DNA of 64,000 bases from Chamaelirium japonicum (GCA_947650365.1 OX393554.1:34751877-34815876), one strand, 5' to 3'. Counted from the first letter of the stretch, positions 1 through 22,335 are shown. Numbers and translations: made by a program. The notes: generated by a model from the letters alone, not told the origin.

Positions 1-438
1 GGCTGTCGGCCCGCCATATAAAGCATTTACCTAATGCAGCAGTTGGTGTGTTTGGCCAAGTGGCGGTTGCAATAGATGCTAATATGGCGATTGGGCCACT
101 AATTATACCTATATCTAAATTTTAAAAAATTAATCGTGGATCATTGGTCATTTTTATGGTGACCGCCGGAAAAGATTGGTGTTATTGTAGTGTACATGTC
201 TCTTTAAAGCCTATGCTTATGCAATTTTAGCATGACATCAACTAAAGAACCTTTTATGATCCAGATTGCCTGATTCATAATTCTCCTTAACAAGGCCTAA
301 CTACAGATGGTATGCACCTCATTTTCTATTGTTTTGAAACTCTTACAATTTTGCCTGTCATACTCTTGGATCCCCTTTGTTTTTGCATTATCCTTCAACA
401 CTTGTGTTAACTTGATATTAATTGTTGCACCCAGCTCA
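1..438. other. Intergenic, no feature recognised
   Basis: AT-rich sequence with only short open frames and no recognisable protein motif, repeat boundary or RNA gene. Confidence 0.5.
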
Positions 439-804
439 GAGCATCTCCAACGGGCTCCTATGATTCTTCCCTATTCTTCAAAACTTACAACTGCCATGTA
501 GGCTGAGAATGGAATAGCACTCCAATGGATTTCTCAATCTTTCACTATTTTTTGTGTAAAATGACCGAATCAGGACCCATGAAAACAATCTTTAATCTGG
601 TTGTTCTAAAAAGTAAGAAAGTAAATATACTTTCATTCAATGCAAATTGGGGCCCACTATTCTTAGATTTCTCTACTTCCCTTGCCAACTTTAGAAAGAA
701 GAGTAGAAAAATATCAAAATAGAAAAAATTGGTGGAGCCCGCTTTCGACTGCTTTCTTTAAAACAAGGAAGGAAGAAATCCAAAAATGCCTGTTGGAGAT
801 ACTA
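439..804. mobile_element. MITE with GAGCATCTCCAAC-type terminal inverted repeats
   Basis: The left end reads GAGCATCTCCAACGGG and the right end is the inverted version, CCTGTTGGAGATAC. Similarity continues inward for about 30 bp (pyrimidine-rich left, purine-rich right). The interior has no coding capacity. The termini match those of 6771-7251, which has a 3-bp TAA duplication, so both probably belong to one PIF/Harbinger-type or related MITE group. I could not find a clean target duplication for this copy. Confidence 0.5.
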
Positions 805-1160
805 TGATAGATCAATTGGTGTTGCATCTTTCTCTAGTGACTAGTGGTCATGGTTTCTGATCCCACTATGGATACTTTCACTCGGTGTTGCAGATGCTCT
901 TGGTGGGCTCTTTCTTCCAATCATGTGGAGACTCAGGATCAGGCCGTTGCATGCTACGGAAGCGGTGGGGCACAGACCGAACTGGGAGCATCAAGAGGAG
1001 CCAAACATCCAGAGAAGTCACATGACCTCGTCCAAAATGTTGTTAGTTTAGTGCATCGGAGCGCGGCGGAAGTGATTCACGTGTCAGAATTCAATACAAA
1101 TCATGGTCATCCTATATTCTTTTTCTAGATTGAGAACGAATGATTTTAATTAAATTAAAA
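805..1160. other. Intergenic, no feature recognised
   Basis: Only a 94-codon open frame without recognisable motifs is present. No repeat boundary seen. Confidence 0.4.
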
Positions 1161-3420
1161 GTGCATGCAACCATCTAAAGATTATCAGAGAATTACCTCT
1201 CAGGTCTTATGAATGCCCGAGGTGAAGAGCCGCATAAATTCATCTTGGCAGAAGATGAATTTGTTGATGAAGCAAGAACACCTTGCAACCCGTCGAAAGC
1301 ATTTTATATTCTCATCCTCATCATGAGCTTGGATGGCTTGTGGGAGCCGACTTCCAGATCCATATCCTTCTTCTCCCGCGAGGAAGACTTCGTATGAGGT
1401 GCCTCTCTTTTTCTTTCTCTTCTTCTTCTCTTCTCCTATTACTCTCTTCTCTATTTTTTCTCTTCTCTTCCCTTCTCTCTTTGGCCAAAATTTCCATCAT
1501 CAAAAGCCATGGGAAGGACGGCTAGGGTTTATAAAAACTCATCATTGAGAGATAGAGATAGAGATAGGGATAGATAAAGCTCCCCTAACCCCCTTATTTG
1601 AAATCCCTAGAGATAAGGATGATGGAACGGATAAGGCTCCTTCATCCCCGTTATCCGAAATCCTTAAAGATAAGGATAGAGATAGAGATAGGAATGAGGG
1701 AACGGATATGGCTCCCCCAACCCCCTTATCCGAAATCCCTAAAGATAAGGATCCAAGGGGTGGCAATTTTTTATTAAAGCAGAAGAGGAATCTTAATAGA
1801 TCGGCCACTACTTAGTGTGGGCCCCATATGGCCGACCACTTAATGGAGAGAGGAGTATCCCCTCTCTCCCCATTAATATGGTCGACCACTATGTGGCTCG
1901 CACCACTTGACGACTAATCCCCGAGAGGGGAGGGGGGAATCCTCGTCAAGCTTGAATCTCTCCCTTCTCTATTACAAGGTCCAATGACGCACATCTCATG
2001 TACACATTCCATACGGTATAACCACCTACACTTTGGCATGCTTTACGGAGCATGGCTTACTTAAGCAACCGTAGTGGATCCTACTAGTGGTGCCACCTGG
2101 GATTCCTAGTCCAACTAGGATTCCCCAAGGAATAGACTTTAGAAGGTCTGGTTAGATAAATCTGACTCAAGTAAACCCTAATCCTCCCCCATGCACTAGG
2201 ACCGAGCAGATCATCTGTATGAATAGGCTAGAAGATGTAATCTATGGGAACCTCTATGACCTCAACTCCAACTGAAGATGTGTGTGACCATCTCATGACC
2301 ACAACCACTACTAGGTCACAACGGCACTCCATGGTCCCTTGGATATTGTGCAAGAAGCCTTCTCCACTGTGTTGTACTTAACCCCTCCTACTTTCAGTGT
2401 CGGTGAAACCATCAGGGATCAAAATACGGCCCCTCTAGATATAGTACACCTATTTGAGTCCTAACTTTTCAAGTTCTTGTGATCATCTTTACTTAGAAAC
2501 GTCTGGCCATACTTGATGATCAGCCTTTCATGGAAGTTACTCAATAAGACACCTTGTTCCCCTCGAGGACTGAGGAATTTCCAAGCATGCCTCCGTTCTC
2601 CAGTATCTAGTGCAAGCCGCCCAATCTACCCGGATTTAGGTCTGCGATAGACTGCACTGTTTGGCAGATTAAAGTGACATGTACCAAATCTAGAGTCCAA
2701 AGAACATCCTGAGATTTAGGGTTTAGTCAAATAGTAGAAGAGTAGCCATAGTCTTAGCAACAACTTTATTAGACTTGGTTTACTTTCTTGATTCCATTCG
2801 GTGTAATCAACGCACACCAACACATATGGTTTAGAGTCAACTACTCCAATAGTCAAGATAGACTATCTCTCATTTATGAGAAGACCAAAGTGTTATAGTC
2901 TTTCAAATCGGGTGTCCAATCCGATTACTGACTGCGAACCTTCTGAGATGTGTGAACTTGTGCACTCAAATCTGTGTACTGATCTCATCAATACACTTCA
3001 TTCACCTAGCACAACTCAGAGGATAAGTAGTATGTAACAACTGAGTAAGCTATGAAAGATGCGATGTCTATTATTCAAATAACCAAAGTATATTACAATG
3101 GTATTTAACATTATCGAACACAAAGTCCAACAAATGCAACTATCTATAATTAACATAATCAAATTACATAAAAAGAGCCACGCACTTCAAGAGAGATTAG
3201 CTCTCATCTGACCATAAACGACGCTCATGCACTCCAGTCCATCTATCGCATGGCAACGATCCATGACATCGATCATGGCCAGTGCTTCCCTTCTGATACC
3301 GTCATGCCCCTAAAGGAAAATGGAGCTTTGTGAAACAATAAAAGAGGAATAATTTACCTTTGAAAATCCTTCACCACTGAGTTGGAAATAAATTCTTGGT
3401 AGAGGCCCGCAGCGAAAGCA
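1161..3420 (-). mobile_element. LTR-like retrotransposon remnant, minus strand
   Basis: The stretch is non-coding and has features usual in decayed plant LTRs: a pyrimidine-rich block at 1400-1480, repeated AGAGATAAGGAT-like motifs at 1545-1755, and long unstructured sequence after them. Near 3292-3304 the plus strand reads TTCTGATACCGTC. On the minus strand this resembles a degenerate initiator-tRNA-Met primer-binding site (GGTATCAGA). The neighbouring 4398-6500 block has a similar layout. Both may be remains of minus-strand Copia-type elements. No gag or pol reading frame is recognisable and the exact ends are not visible. Confidence 0.3.
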
Positions 3421-3535
3421 AAATGAAGGTCCGAAGACCGAGAGCGGTATGCGTTACCTATCAAAATTTTCATCGAAACGATCTACACGTGCGTGTATGA
3501 AACTAGCATGGCAACTACGCGAACCCCTAACTAAC

Positions 3536-4215
3536 TGTGGGTGCAAAATCTGGCTAACGCCCAATGGTGGGACCCACAGCCCTGCCTGGGGTCCACGGGT
3601 CCAATGGTGGGACCCACAGCTCTGCCTGGAGCCCAAGAGTCCAATGGTGGGACCCGTAGCCCTGCCTGGGGCCCATGGGAAAGATGGTGGGACCCGCAGC
3701 CCTACCTGGGCCCACTTGCACTATCTGGGGTCTGATAAATCCCCCCAGGTATTTACCAAATCCCGGATATTTCTGGGAATATTCCTGGAATATTTCCCAG
3801 ATAAATTAAGCCTTATAAATAGCAAACCCTGTAAATGATTCCAGATCCCGAAATACAAACCATAATCCCACTTTCTGTTTTCCAGAGCTCCCCGGGTTTT
3901 CTGGTTTTCAGATCCCCTATCCACCCTCTGATTACTTGTAAGAAGCACTCATCGGCCTGTCGAGAGTAGCTACTGTTTACTCAGAGATAGTGGATTCAAA
4001 GGTTGCGTCTTACCGCACGGAGACGTAGGCTTCGGCCGAACTTCGTTACCACATCCTGTGTCATCTCTTCCTCTACCTTTCTACTCTACAGTGCTTTTGT
4101 GACAGCCCAGCAAGTCACCACTCAGCGCTTCGAAGCGCGCCACATCCCGAAGGGTAAAACCTTCAATCGACTGTTGGAGGAGGGTCACGTACGACGGCCG
4201 AAATCCTCCCCCACA
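3536..4215 (+). mobile_element. Solo LTR, family A copy 1
   Basis: A 680-bp unit begins TGTGGG and ends CCCACA, the short inverted termini of an LTR. It is flanked by the same 5 bp, CTAAC, at 3531-3535 and 4216-4220. Inside are about four degenerate tandem units of roughly 40 bp (3560-3720), a TATA box (TATAAAT near 3814) and a conserved block around 3990. A second copy with the same ends lies at 34684-35424. No internal domain is attached, so this is a solo LTR left by LTR-LTR recombination. Gypsy or Copia affiliation cannot be told from the LTR. Confidence 0.85.
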
Positions 4216-4279
4216 CTAACGACGATCTAACGCGAAAGAACAATCTAGCATGCATGCATGTTCTATCTATATTAGATCT

Positions 4280-4389
4280 TAGGGGTGGCAATGGGTCCAA
4301 ATTCGGGCCTCAAACATACTATGTGGGGTTCGGTTTTTGGGCTGAGCCAATGTATTTGTTTGGTCCAAGCCCGGCCATTGCCAGCCCTA
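4280..4389. mobile_element. hAT-type MITE, 110 bp, with 8-bp target duplication
   Basis: The left terminus TAGGGGTGGCAATGG and the right terminus CCATTGCCAGCCCTA are inverted repeats with one mismatch. TTAGATCT flanks both sides (4272-4279 and 4390-4397). An 8-bp duplication with TAGGG termini is the hAT signature. It has no coding capacity. It is the smallest of a set also found at 12442, 25497, 28636, 29722 and 63410. Confidence 0.88.
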
Positions 4390-4397
4390 TTAGATCT

Positions 4398-6500
4398 ACA
4401 TGTTAGAGATCATACCTGCGTGCGGATTCTTTCACCGCGACAAATTTCTTCTTTGTTAATGGAGACGGGCTCGGATCTGCTCGATATAGCTTCGGTGCGA
4501 TGGCCATAACTTTCTGCTTAGAACTCGGATTGGGCTGAAATTTGGACTATAGGTAGCCAACTTCGAGACGCAACGTTTGCAATAAGTTTCACCTCGTTTG
4601 GACTTTTATAGCTCCCGGAATCATAGAAACAATACTGATTTTTTGTGCAAATTCTAGACAGCAAAAGGTTCCGGGAAATGCCTTCTAGTTTACCCGATCT
4701 CACACGATGCACGGCACCTCGTCGATGGATCTCTGAGTGCCTCCATCCGACGAGCCTTCTTCTTCTACGAAACACCACACGAGGAAGACGAGTCGCCATC
4801 CAATGGCGCAAGCAAGGGAGAGAGAGACGAGAGAGGAGAAGAGAAGAGAGAAGAGAGGGCGGCTAGGGTTTCCCTATAGCTTGGGCCAGCCCTAGGGCTT
4901 GCATCATGCATGGCCGGCCCCCCCTCTCCCCATTCCCTTATATAGGGTCGGCCTTATCCTTTGGATAAAGTCCTAACGGATAAGGGTTGACTGATTCAAA
5001 CCTTCTCCCTATATATCTCTTCTTTATCTCTATCTTTTTCTTGGTTTTGAAAACGGTCAAAACTAGCCCATTTTCTGTGCCTCATGACCGACCCTTTCAT
5101 CGGAGGCAACAACCTCCTGAAACCAATGGGGCCGGCCTTGACCAATCTCTCAACACTTAGGGCCGGCCCCCCTAGTACATAGTGACGCATGGTATGACCA
5201 AAACGCCCTTATGTTACTAGTTGGCCGTTCCTCATGTACAAGACTTTGCAAGGCACACATAAGTGAAGTGCACCAGTGATCGACTTCACTATTCTCTGAG
5301 GTTCCCGTAGGGTTCCCCTAGTGAAGTCAACTAGTCAACTCGCAACATGTCCCGGTGCATCGCACCCATGTGACAAAGTCTACTTATGCCAAGGAATTGC
5401 TACATGCGTCTCTGTACTAACCTAGGGTTTTCCCTTAGTGCACACACGTAGCTACGCATCTACCATGCACTAGTGCAAAGCACTCACAGAGCATATGCTT
5501 GGACTTCTCGCTTCCTCTAACTACGTTTTGTGTTTCGAGGAGATGGTATAAGAACCATACATAATGTCGATAAGGTGGAACCTTCAGGGACCAGGGTTCA
5601 TGGCTTCCAACTTAGACTCGATCGACACACTACCCGAGTATACCATCGATCCTCTGAGTCTGAGTTAACCTGCATGGCCACCAAGATTGCGACGCAGGCT
5701 GTACTCCAATTCCCCCGGACTTACTATGTTCTCCCTTATACCCCTGCTCTCCGCTTAGTATGGTAAACTCGATGTCCCTCCATCTAGTGCCATGATGCAA
5801 CTCGAGCGGTGGAGAATACCGTCATACTCGAGTGCTCATATGACTCGGTTCCTTCCAGGTTGACCACATACATCGTACCTCCGATTACTCTTCCAAGCAA
5901 CCGGATCCGTCACCAGTCCAACTGATGACCACCTGGCAAGGGTTTAATACGACGTAGGTCAGACCAAGGAACGCACCTCCCGTTAGGGGTGTGGATAGCC
6001 TGCAGGAGTGACACACTGATGCAACGCCAGCGGGGTAACCCAGTACATTGTGGTTTTGGATCACTGCATCCGGATCCTCACACATTGGTGCGCCAAAGCA
6101 CCACACAACTGGTTAGTCCACCAAACATGGTTCCTCATGGTTTAGGACCGTTTTACCCTAAGCAGAAACACGGTTTAGTGCACCGGTGTCTGCTCACCGA
6201 TCTGTGCACCGTGTTGGTTCCGTTTGGCCACAGACACTGTGCCTGGTAATGACCGTGGTGGAGACACCCACGCTCTGTCATCCCAACAGCTTATCCTGAT
6301 AGGGCGACCAACCCTAATCAGAGCTGCGAACGTATTTAGGCTACATGGGACTAGTCCCTTGAGTCTCCCACTCAAGTGGATTACCATGTAGCCATGGCTC
6401 TCTGTTCTGTAATCAGAACACGTACTAAGGTACGTACCGATATGCAATCCTATGCTATCAATCATACATAGCTAAACTATAGATTTTTACGAGCTGTAGA
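4398..6500 (-). mobile_element. LTR-like retrotransposon remnant, minus strand
   Basis: Non-coding DNA with a purine-rich GAGAGAGAC block at 4810-4860, TAGGGTTTCCC-like motifs and a long unstructured part. In layout it resembles 1161-3420. No gag or pol domain, sharp terminus or target duplication is visible. The assignment rests on general appearance only. Confidence 0.28.
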
Positions 6501-6770
6501 CCTCACCAATTCTAACACACTGTCCATTGATGACCTACCTAGGGTTTGGGCACTTTAAGGATTCAAAATTCCAACAACAAACAATTGTTTAAGTTTGGAC
6601 ATGAAAACTGGCGTCTTCACCAACCAAGGGTTTGGGCATTTCACCATCAGTTGTGAGAAAGTGTTGGGGAAGAGGGGGTTTGAGTAAGATGAGTTTGGGG
6701 ATGAAAGGGTTATGAGGAAGAAACTGGGTCACCAAATTTAGGGTGAGATGACACTCTAATTGAATTGTAA

Positions 6771-7251
6771 GATCATCTCCAACAGCCTCCGAACTAGGAG
6801 GACCTCCTAAGCACTGTAGGCTCTATTTTGGCAGCCAACTTATCAAAATATCCTAGTTGAGAGAAAATCCCCTAACGGTCTCCGAACTAGTATATCCTAG
6901 CCATTTTACACCAAATCCCTCCATATTTGTAATTTATCTAAACCCTCCAAATTTACATCAAACGGGTAAGAAATAACTGTTGGACGGTGCATGCATCGTT
7001 GGACATAGAAAATGATTATTTCTAAAAAGATAAGGGGTTTTTTGTAAAAAAAATATTAATTAATTCGTTCAGAGGCTTCGAAGGACCTCTGTTGTATATG
7101 GAGCCGTTCGGAGGCTCCGAGCAAACATGGTCCATGTGGGATGCCACGTCAGCCTTCAGAGCACCAAACGGAACCGGTTGGAGCACCATCAGTTCGCTCG
7201 GAGAGCCACGTCCTTCTTCAGAGCTCTCTTCGGAGGCCGTTGGAGATGCTC
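6771..7251. mobile_element. PIF/Harbinger-type MITE, 481 bp
   Basis: Termini are GATCATCTCCAACAGCCTCC on the left and GGAGGCCGTTGGAGATGCTC on the right, an inverted repeat of over 20 bp. TAA flanks both ends (6768-6770 and 7252-7254), the 3-bp duplication usual for PIF/Harbinger elements. The interior is non-coding. It lies about 650 bp upstream of the MED10 start codon, so it could affect the promoter. That effect is inference. Confidence 0.75.
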
Positions 7252-7364
7252 TAATATCGGAATGAAACGCCATGCGATATCGCCGATATGCTGGGTCAGT
7301 ATCGCAAACGGCAAATGGACGAAACCATTCAAAATGGGGGTGGGAGTAAGTCAAAATAACCCCT

Positions 7365-7735
7365 ATATTTTTCCCCGGGTTTCAGATAAACCTGGCAAAA
7401 GCTGATCCGGCCTGCCAACCCCGACCCTAACCTGACCCGCTTAACCCAACCCTAACTCGACCCGTTTATTAAACGACTGTCGTCGCCATCGGCGACCACC
7501 CTTGCAAACTTCCAGCGACCACCCGCTGCTGCCCTGCCGGCAACCACCCGCCCAGGTGGTGGCCGGCAGGGCGGCGATGGGTGGTGGCCGGCGGTGGTGG
7601 TGGCCGGTTGTCGGCAGTGGTGATCGACGAAGACGACGATGGCGGCAGCTGGCGGGGATGGTGACCGGGCGGTAGCAGGTGGTGGGTGGCGACCGGGGGT
7701 GATGGCATCCCCCTTTGTGTTCATCTCATGGCCAT
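7365..7735. repeat. GC-rich CCACC/GGTGG-rich block upstream of MED10
   Basis: The first part (7380-7470) is rich in ACCCG-like pentamers, as in the hAT-type MITEs of this window. The second part (7480-7700) is made of degenerate CCACC and GGTGG motifs, resembling the cores of the inverted pair at 26171-27768. Open frames on both strands come from the biased composition. It could contribute to the MED10 promoter region; no core promoter element was identified. Confidence 0.4.
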
Positions 7736-7908
7736 AGATCGTGACCCGTTAGTTTTTGGATCGCCACATGTCGCTCCCCAAATCGTCAGCGAATCATCAG
7801 TGAAGAGGAGTCGAACCCATATACGAGAGCCCGCATACGAAGTTGGGATCGCCGCACTGTTTAGAGCCCCGTCCCAGAAATTGCGAGGACCAATTCGCCT
7901 GTAGTGTA

Positions 7909-18180
<10,272 letters not shown>

Positions 18181-18342
18181 ATAACAAATCTGCTGTACAT
18201 TCAGTGCAACCTCGACGGGTATATTGGATTGTTGATCATACTTTACCGATGATGTGTGCTCTATCTGACTGTTGTAGCCGTACTTTTGAATGCAGCTATA
18301 GATTGTATTTTTTTTTTGAGAAACCTTAGATATGACGTATAA

Positions 18343-18422
18343 TCTTGAGAGTGGGATTTGAATCCACGCCCTTTTGGACCAGAACCTTAATCTGCGCCTT
18401 GGACCAACTCGGCCATCTCAAC
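18343..18422 (-). pseudogene. tRNA-Leu(AAG)-derived pseudogene or retroposon
   Basis: The minus strand reads GTTGAGATGGCCGAGTTGG, then AGATTAAGGTTCTGG and GGGTTCAAAT-like GTGGATTCAAATCCCAC. This is the structure of plant tRNA-Leu with an AAG anticodon, a long variable arm and a T-loop. One C is missing in the anticodon stem (GCGC-AGA) and the terminal acceptor pair is G-G, so folding is impaired. About 20 nt downstream is an A-rich run (plus-strand T tract at 18309-18318), suggesting reverse-transcribed insertion. It lies about 160 bp after the MED10 stop codon, opposite strand. Confidence 0.7.
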
Positions 18423-18710
18423 AACTTAGCTATAGCTTGTAGTTGTCCCTTCAAGATTTTACAGCAAGCAGTTTAAAAACAGGAAGGCAATTTCCTATTT
18501 TAATTCTTGCCTTCTAGTCCTCTTCGTCTAAACTCTTTCCTAGTCTAGATGAACCTTGGTGGTTGCTCCTTGGTTGCATGAGCCTAAACCGTGAAGCCAA
18601 TAAGGTAGGTCTTCTTCCCCGCCAATTGGGCTTTTAGGTTTCCTGGCATGCCTCTCTTGCCAGGTTGCTTTTGTTGGTTTTTTTCTGATCTTTTGCGCGC
18701 GAGCGAGCGA

Positions 18711-18712
18711 GC

Positions 18713-18791
<79 letters not shown>

Positions 18792-18830
18792 TGTTTGATG
18801 CTGGTGAAACCCAGAGAGAGAGAGAGACTT
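18711..18830. repeat. (GA)n microsatellite with a 39-bp duplication
   Basis: GAGCGAGC runs into about 35 GA units. The phrase ACTTTGTTTGATGCTGGTG then occurs twice (from 18788 and 18827), separated by another short GA run. Confidence 0.9.
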
Positions 18831-19049
18831 TGTTTGATGCTGGTGAAACCCTTTGGTTGCCGAGAAAGTTTTGGAGGAAAGGAATTCTTTGGAAAGAAAA
18901 TGAAAGGAATGATAGGAAAGGAAAATTGCATTTTCTTGCTACTATTTGGTTGCCTGCAAAAGAAAGTATGAATATGATTTTTTTTTTTTCCTTTATGTTT
19001 CTCCCTACTTTTGCAAGGAAATTTTTTGTGGCGTTCGGATGGAAAACTA

Positions 19050-19282
19050 GGGGGTGCTAGGCATCATTCTGGAACCGCCGTTTCTATTCTCAGCTCTTAT
19101 AATAGAAATTTTTTGTTCCGCTAGAATGAAAGAATCAGGAACGATATTTTATCATTCCCAGCGTTTCTATGCCAACCGGAATGTTGATCCCTCAATTTAT
19201 ACTAGAAATGCTAATTGACGGAAATACCCTCTTCCGGATGAGGTTTAAGCGAAACAGCTGTTCCGCATGCCAAACACCTCCC
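19050..19282. mobile_element. Tourist-like MITE, 233 bp
   Basis: The left end GGGGTGCTAGGCAT and the right end ATGCCAAACACCTCCC are imperfect inverted repeats of the GGGTGTTTGGCAT type. CTA occurs on both sides (19047-19049 and 19283-19285), close to the TWA target duplications of PIF/Harbinger elements. Non-coding. Confidence 0.6.
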
Positions 19283-19706
19283 CTAATTTCTCATTTAGAG
19301 TTTTTTTGTGGGGGCAGCACTTTCGCATCAACCGAAAACCTATTTTTGCAAGAAAATTAGTATTTTTTTTTTTCCTTTTCTGTATTTTATCGACAACCAA
19401 ACACACCCCTACCTTTCTGCCTCTGATCTGAAAGCCTTCCTGTCTTCATAGAGTAGTTCATGCCACTTTTCATGAATGGAGACGACACTATCGGTGCTCG
19501 GAATCTTGGATCAGCATAATCAGCTTCGTGCGAGGAAGAACTTCCAATGTTGCGTTCGCTTTTTGCACGGTTTAGGTCAAATCAATGAAGTTACGACGGC
19601 ATTGAACTTCAGCTATGGCAGACATGAGACCATGCTCCAGTTTGCTTCTCCTTCCCTTAACAAGAAAAGAGCCTATTGGCTTCATCTCTTTCAGCCTCTG
19701 ATTCAC

Positions 19707-19794
19707 AATTCTTCATGCCGATGGAGGAGACGAAGAAGACTCAAATCCGAAATTCTTCGTGTCGATGGAGGAGACGAAGAAGACTCGAATCCGA
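19707..19794. repeat. 44-bp tandem duplication
   Basis: AATTCTTCATGCCGATGGAG and the bases after it recur 44 bp later with four differences. It sits in a 117-codon open frame (19476-19829) that has no recognised domain. Confidence 0.7.
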
Positions 19795-20376
19795 AAAGCG
19801 AAAGAGGCCTGTGTAAAGTCAAATTATGACTACAAGACAGGGGTGACCATTGTTAGTACTCGTCTCTCGTATGTCTCTCTTAACGTAATCAAGGAAAGCC
19901 TACCCTCTATGGATCAGCAAGTACTGCTAGGGTAAATCATCGGTATGCACCACTGTCGTCAGCTAAAGTAGACGCGTAACGATTAATGCCAAAAGGCCTG
20001 TCTATTACAAGGCTACCAAGCTCCCCAGCAATCAAAACACGAACCAAACCCTTTACACCCAGTGGATTTGCAACATGGTACATGTGCGAGTTGTGTGCCA
20101 GCTAGACAATCTGAGCTCAAGTTGATATAGTCTTGTATTGCGGAACTGATATTGTGCTGCATTGTTGCAGTCCTCAATGGGTTATGAATGTGCATGTTGT
20201 CCTAAGTCGCAGGTCACACAAACGTTACCGAGTTGGTTTGCGCTCATAAATTTCGCCAACAAAAAGAGATGTACAGCATATGCTGTAACAAAGACTATAA
20301 AAACTGTTACCGCTTGCGAGGTCTCATCTATGTTTGTCTTAATTTCTGAGTCAAACCAATCTATAAGAAATTACAT

Positions 20377-20877
20377 GTAAACCCTTTGCTGTTGAGTCGT
20401 GGTAGTAAATATCGTTTTGAAGATCAGTCAAGTGCATCATAACAGTTCAAGATCATCGAAAAACTCAACAGATTATCTTACAGCTTTAGTTGCTCACCAG
20501 AGAATCGTGTGATGAGTTTGTTTATTGAGGTAGATAGGATTTTTCGATCATATCGTTTTGCGTGCGTTTTTATAATTATTGCTTTCACACTTTCGAGAAT
20601 TCGACACGTTTTTAATTGTTCTTTATGTAAATACTTTACTGTTTAGTCGTGGTAGTAAATATCGTCCTGAAGATCTATCAAGTGCATCACAGCAATTCAA
20701 GATCATTGAAAAACTCAGCAGTTTATCTTACGACTTTAGTTGCTCACCTGAAAATCATGCGATGAGTTGGTTTACAGTGGTACATAGGATTTCTCGATCA
20801 TATCGTTTTGCGTGCGTTTTTATCATTATTGTTTTCACACTTTCGAGAATTCGACACGTTTTTAATTGTTCTTTATG
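20377..20877. repeat. Tandem duplication of a 250-bp unit
   Basis: Units 20377-20626 and 20627-20877 share GTCGTGGTAGTAAATATCGT, GATCATATCGTTTTGCGTGC and CACTTTCGAGAATTCGACAC. About 88-90% identity by eye. Non-coding, function unknown. Confidence 0.85.
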
Positions 20878-21059
20878 TTCAGGCTAGCCAAGGTGTTCTG
20901 TGTGCCCTGGATTGAACCAATGTGCGTTACACACACGGAAGTCGTAGACCTAAACATGATTTGAGTTTTTCTCTTGCATGATTTTATTGATTTCGCATGC
21001 ATCGGTTTTATTGATCATACATTTTATCATGTATTGTGTATATTGTATTTTGTCTTCGT

Positions 21060-22250
21060 CGGAGTCTAGGTCGAGAGGATCCAACACTTAGAATTTTTCT
21101 AATTGTTGGAGGTCTATACTAGGCATCCGAACAATTGTTCAGACTCCTTGTATTCTGAGTCCAAACAATTGTTCAGACTCCTAAACAAACGATCGAACTT
21201 AATGCTACATGTCTTGACCGTTTGGGACAATTGGACACAGGGGGTCCGAATAACTATTCGGACAGCCTTCTCCTTGTCCAAGGTTGACTGGGTCTTCTGT
21301 CTGAACAATTGTTCGGACTAGAATCAAGCCAATTCGAATAGTTGTTCGGACGGCTAGTACCCAGGTTCCGATCCACCAAGTTTGACTTGGATTTTGGATC
21401 GTTAGATCTTGATCCAATGGCTGGTTTCGTCCTGGAATTGATCTATGGTATAAATATCTCTTTCCTCTCTTGAGTTTGTGTGGAAAATCAGAGGAGAAGG
21501 ATTTTTATGTGGTTTTGGCGGAAAGCACATTGAAGTTTTCTCTCTCTCCTTCCTCCTCCCTACAAGCCCTACGACCAAGGTAAGATCTCTTTTGGCATGT
21601 AGGTTATTTTCCATCATGTATGCTTTGATCATTTAATTAAATCTTTGTATTTTTCTTGTTATTGATTGAACCCTTTGTCTTAGTTTTTATTGTTTTGTTT
21701 GGCTTCTCTTTGTCCTACCCTAACAAATCTCATGTGTTAGGTTCTTCCGTGTGAAACAAAAAAAGGTCAGATCTTGCACGTGTGAAACAACAAGAACCCT
21801 AATTCTCTTTACTAGGGCGTCAGGGTGTATAGGCATAATTCCTTTGAGGTCCGTCGGACGAGTTACTTCGGCAAAGTAGTCCCTTAAAGGGTGTTACCAG
21901 CGGGGTGATATTCACTTTTGGGCATGTTTGGGTCCTACGGGGACGAGCATTGGTGCCTTTACATGTGCGAATCACGAAAGTCAAAGTGGCATCTCGGGTG
22001 AGCAACTAGGGCCACGGTGTTAGTGCACTGTGTAGGCAGCCGGGTAGGGAGCTTGCGAAAAGCTAGAAGGGGCAAGAGTCACAAGACGAAAGACAACGTA
22101 GTGTGGATGTTGTACTCCTAGTAGGGCCTGTGTGTTCTTATGTCCAAGTCTGTAGCTGGACATTTGAATCTTAGTGGATTGCTCTCACCATCCAGCGCGA
22201 AACCAATAAAGTTTTTTTCTCGCGAAGGGTTTCATCGTAAAAACATCTAT
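21060..22250 (+). mobile_element. LTR-like block with palindromic decamer cluster and TATA box
   Basis: Five copies of a near-palindrome of the form GTCCGAACAATTGTTCGGAC (some degenerate) lie at 21125-21350. They are followed by TATAAATATC near 21450, then a CT-rich leader and a long GC-balanced stretch ending near AATAAAG (22208) and TTCTCGCGAAGG. Upstream palindromes, TATA, leader and polyadenylation-like signal in order suggest a retrotransposon LTR on the plus strand. Termini, primer site and target duplication were not resolved. Confidence 0.4.
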
Positions 22251-22335
22251 GCATGTTGTAGTTTAGTATTCTAAATGCAAGTCATGTATGCTTATGCCTA
22301 ACACTTCACAGAAACCCCTAAACTGTTTATCTTTT

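Noticed and set aside
844..1128. 94-codon frame near the window start
   Set aside because: No homology recognised and no gene-like context.
7843..7908. Upstream in-frame ATG extending MED10 by 22 residues
   Set aside because: Plant MED10 proteins do not have such an extension, and the ATG at 7909 gives the expected start.
19476..19829. 117-codon frame
   Set aside because: No recognised domain, and it contains a 44-bp tandem duplication. Most likely chance.
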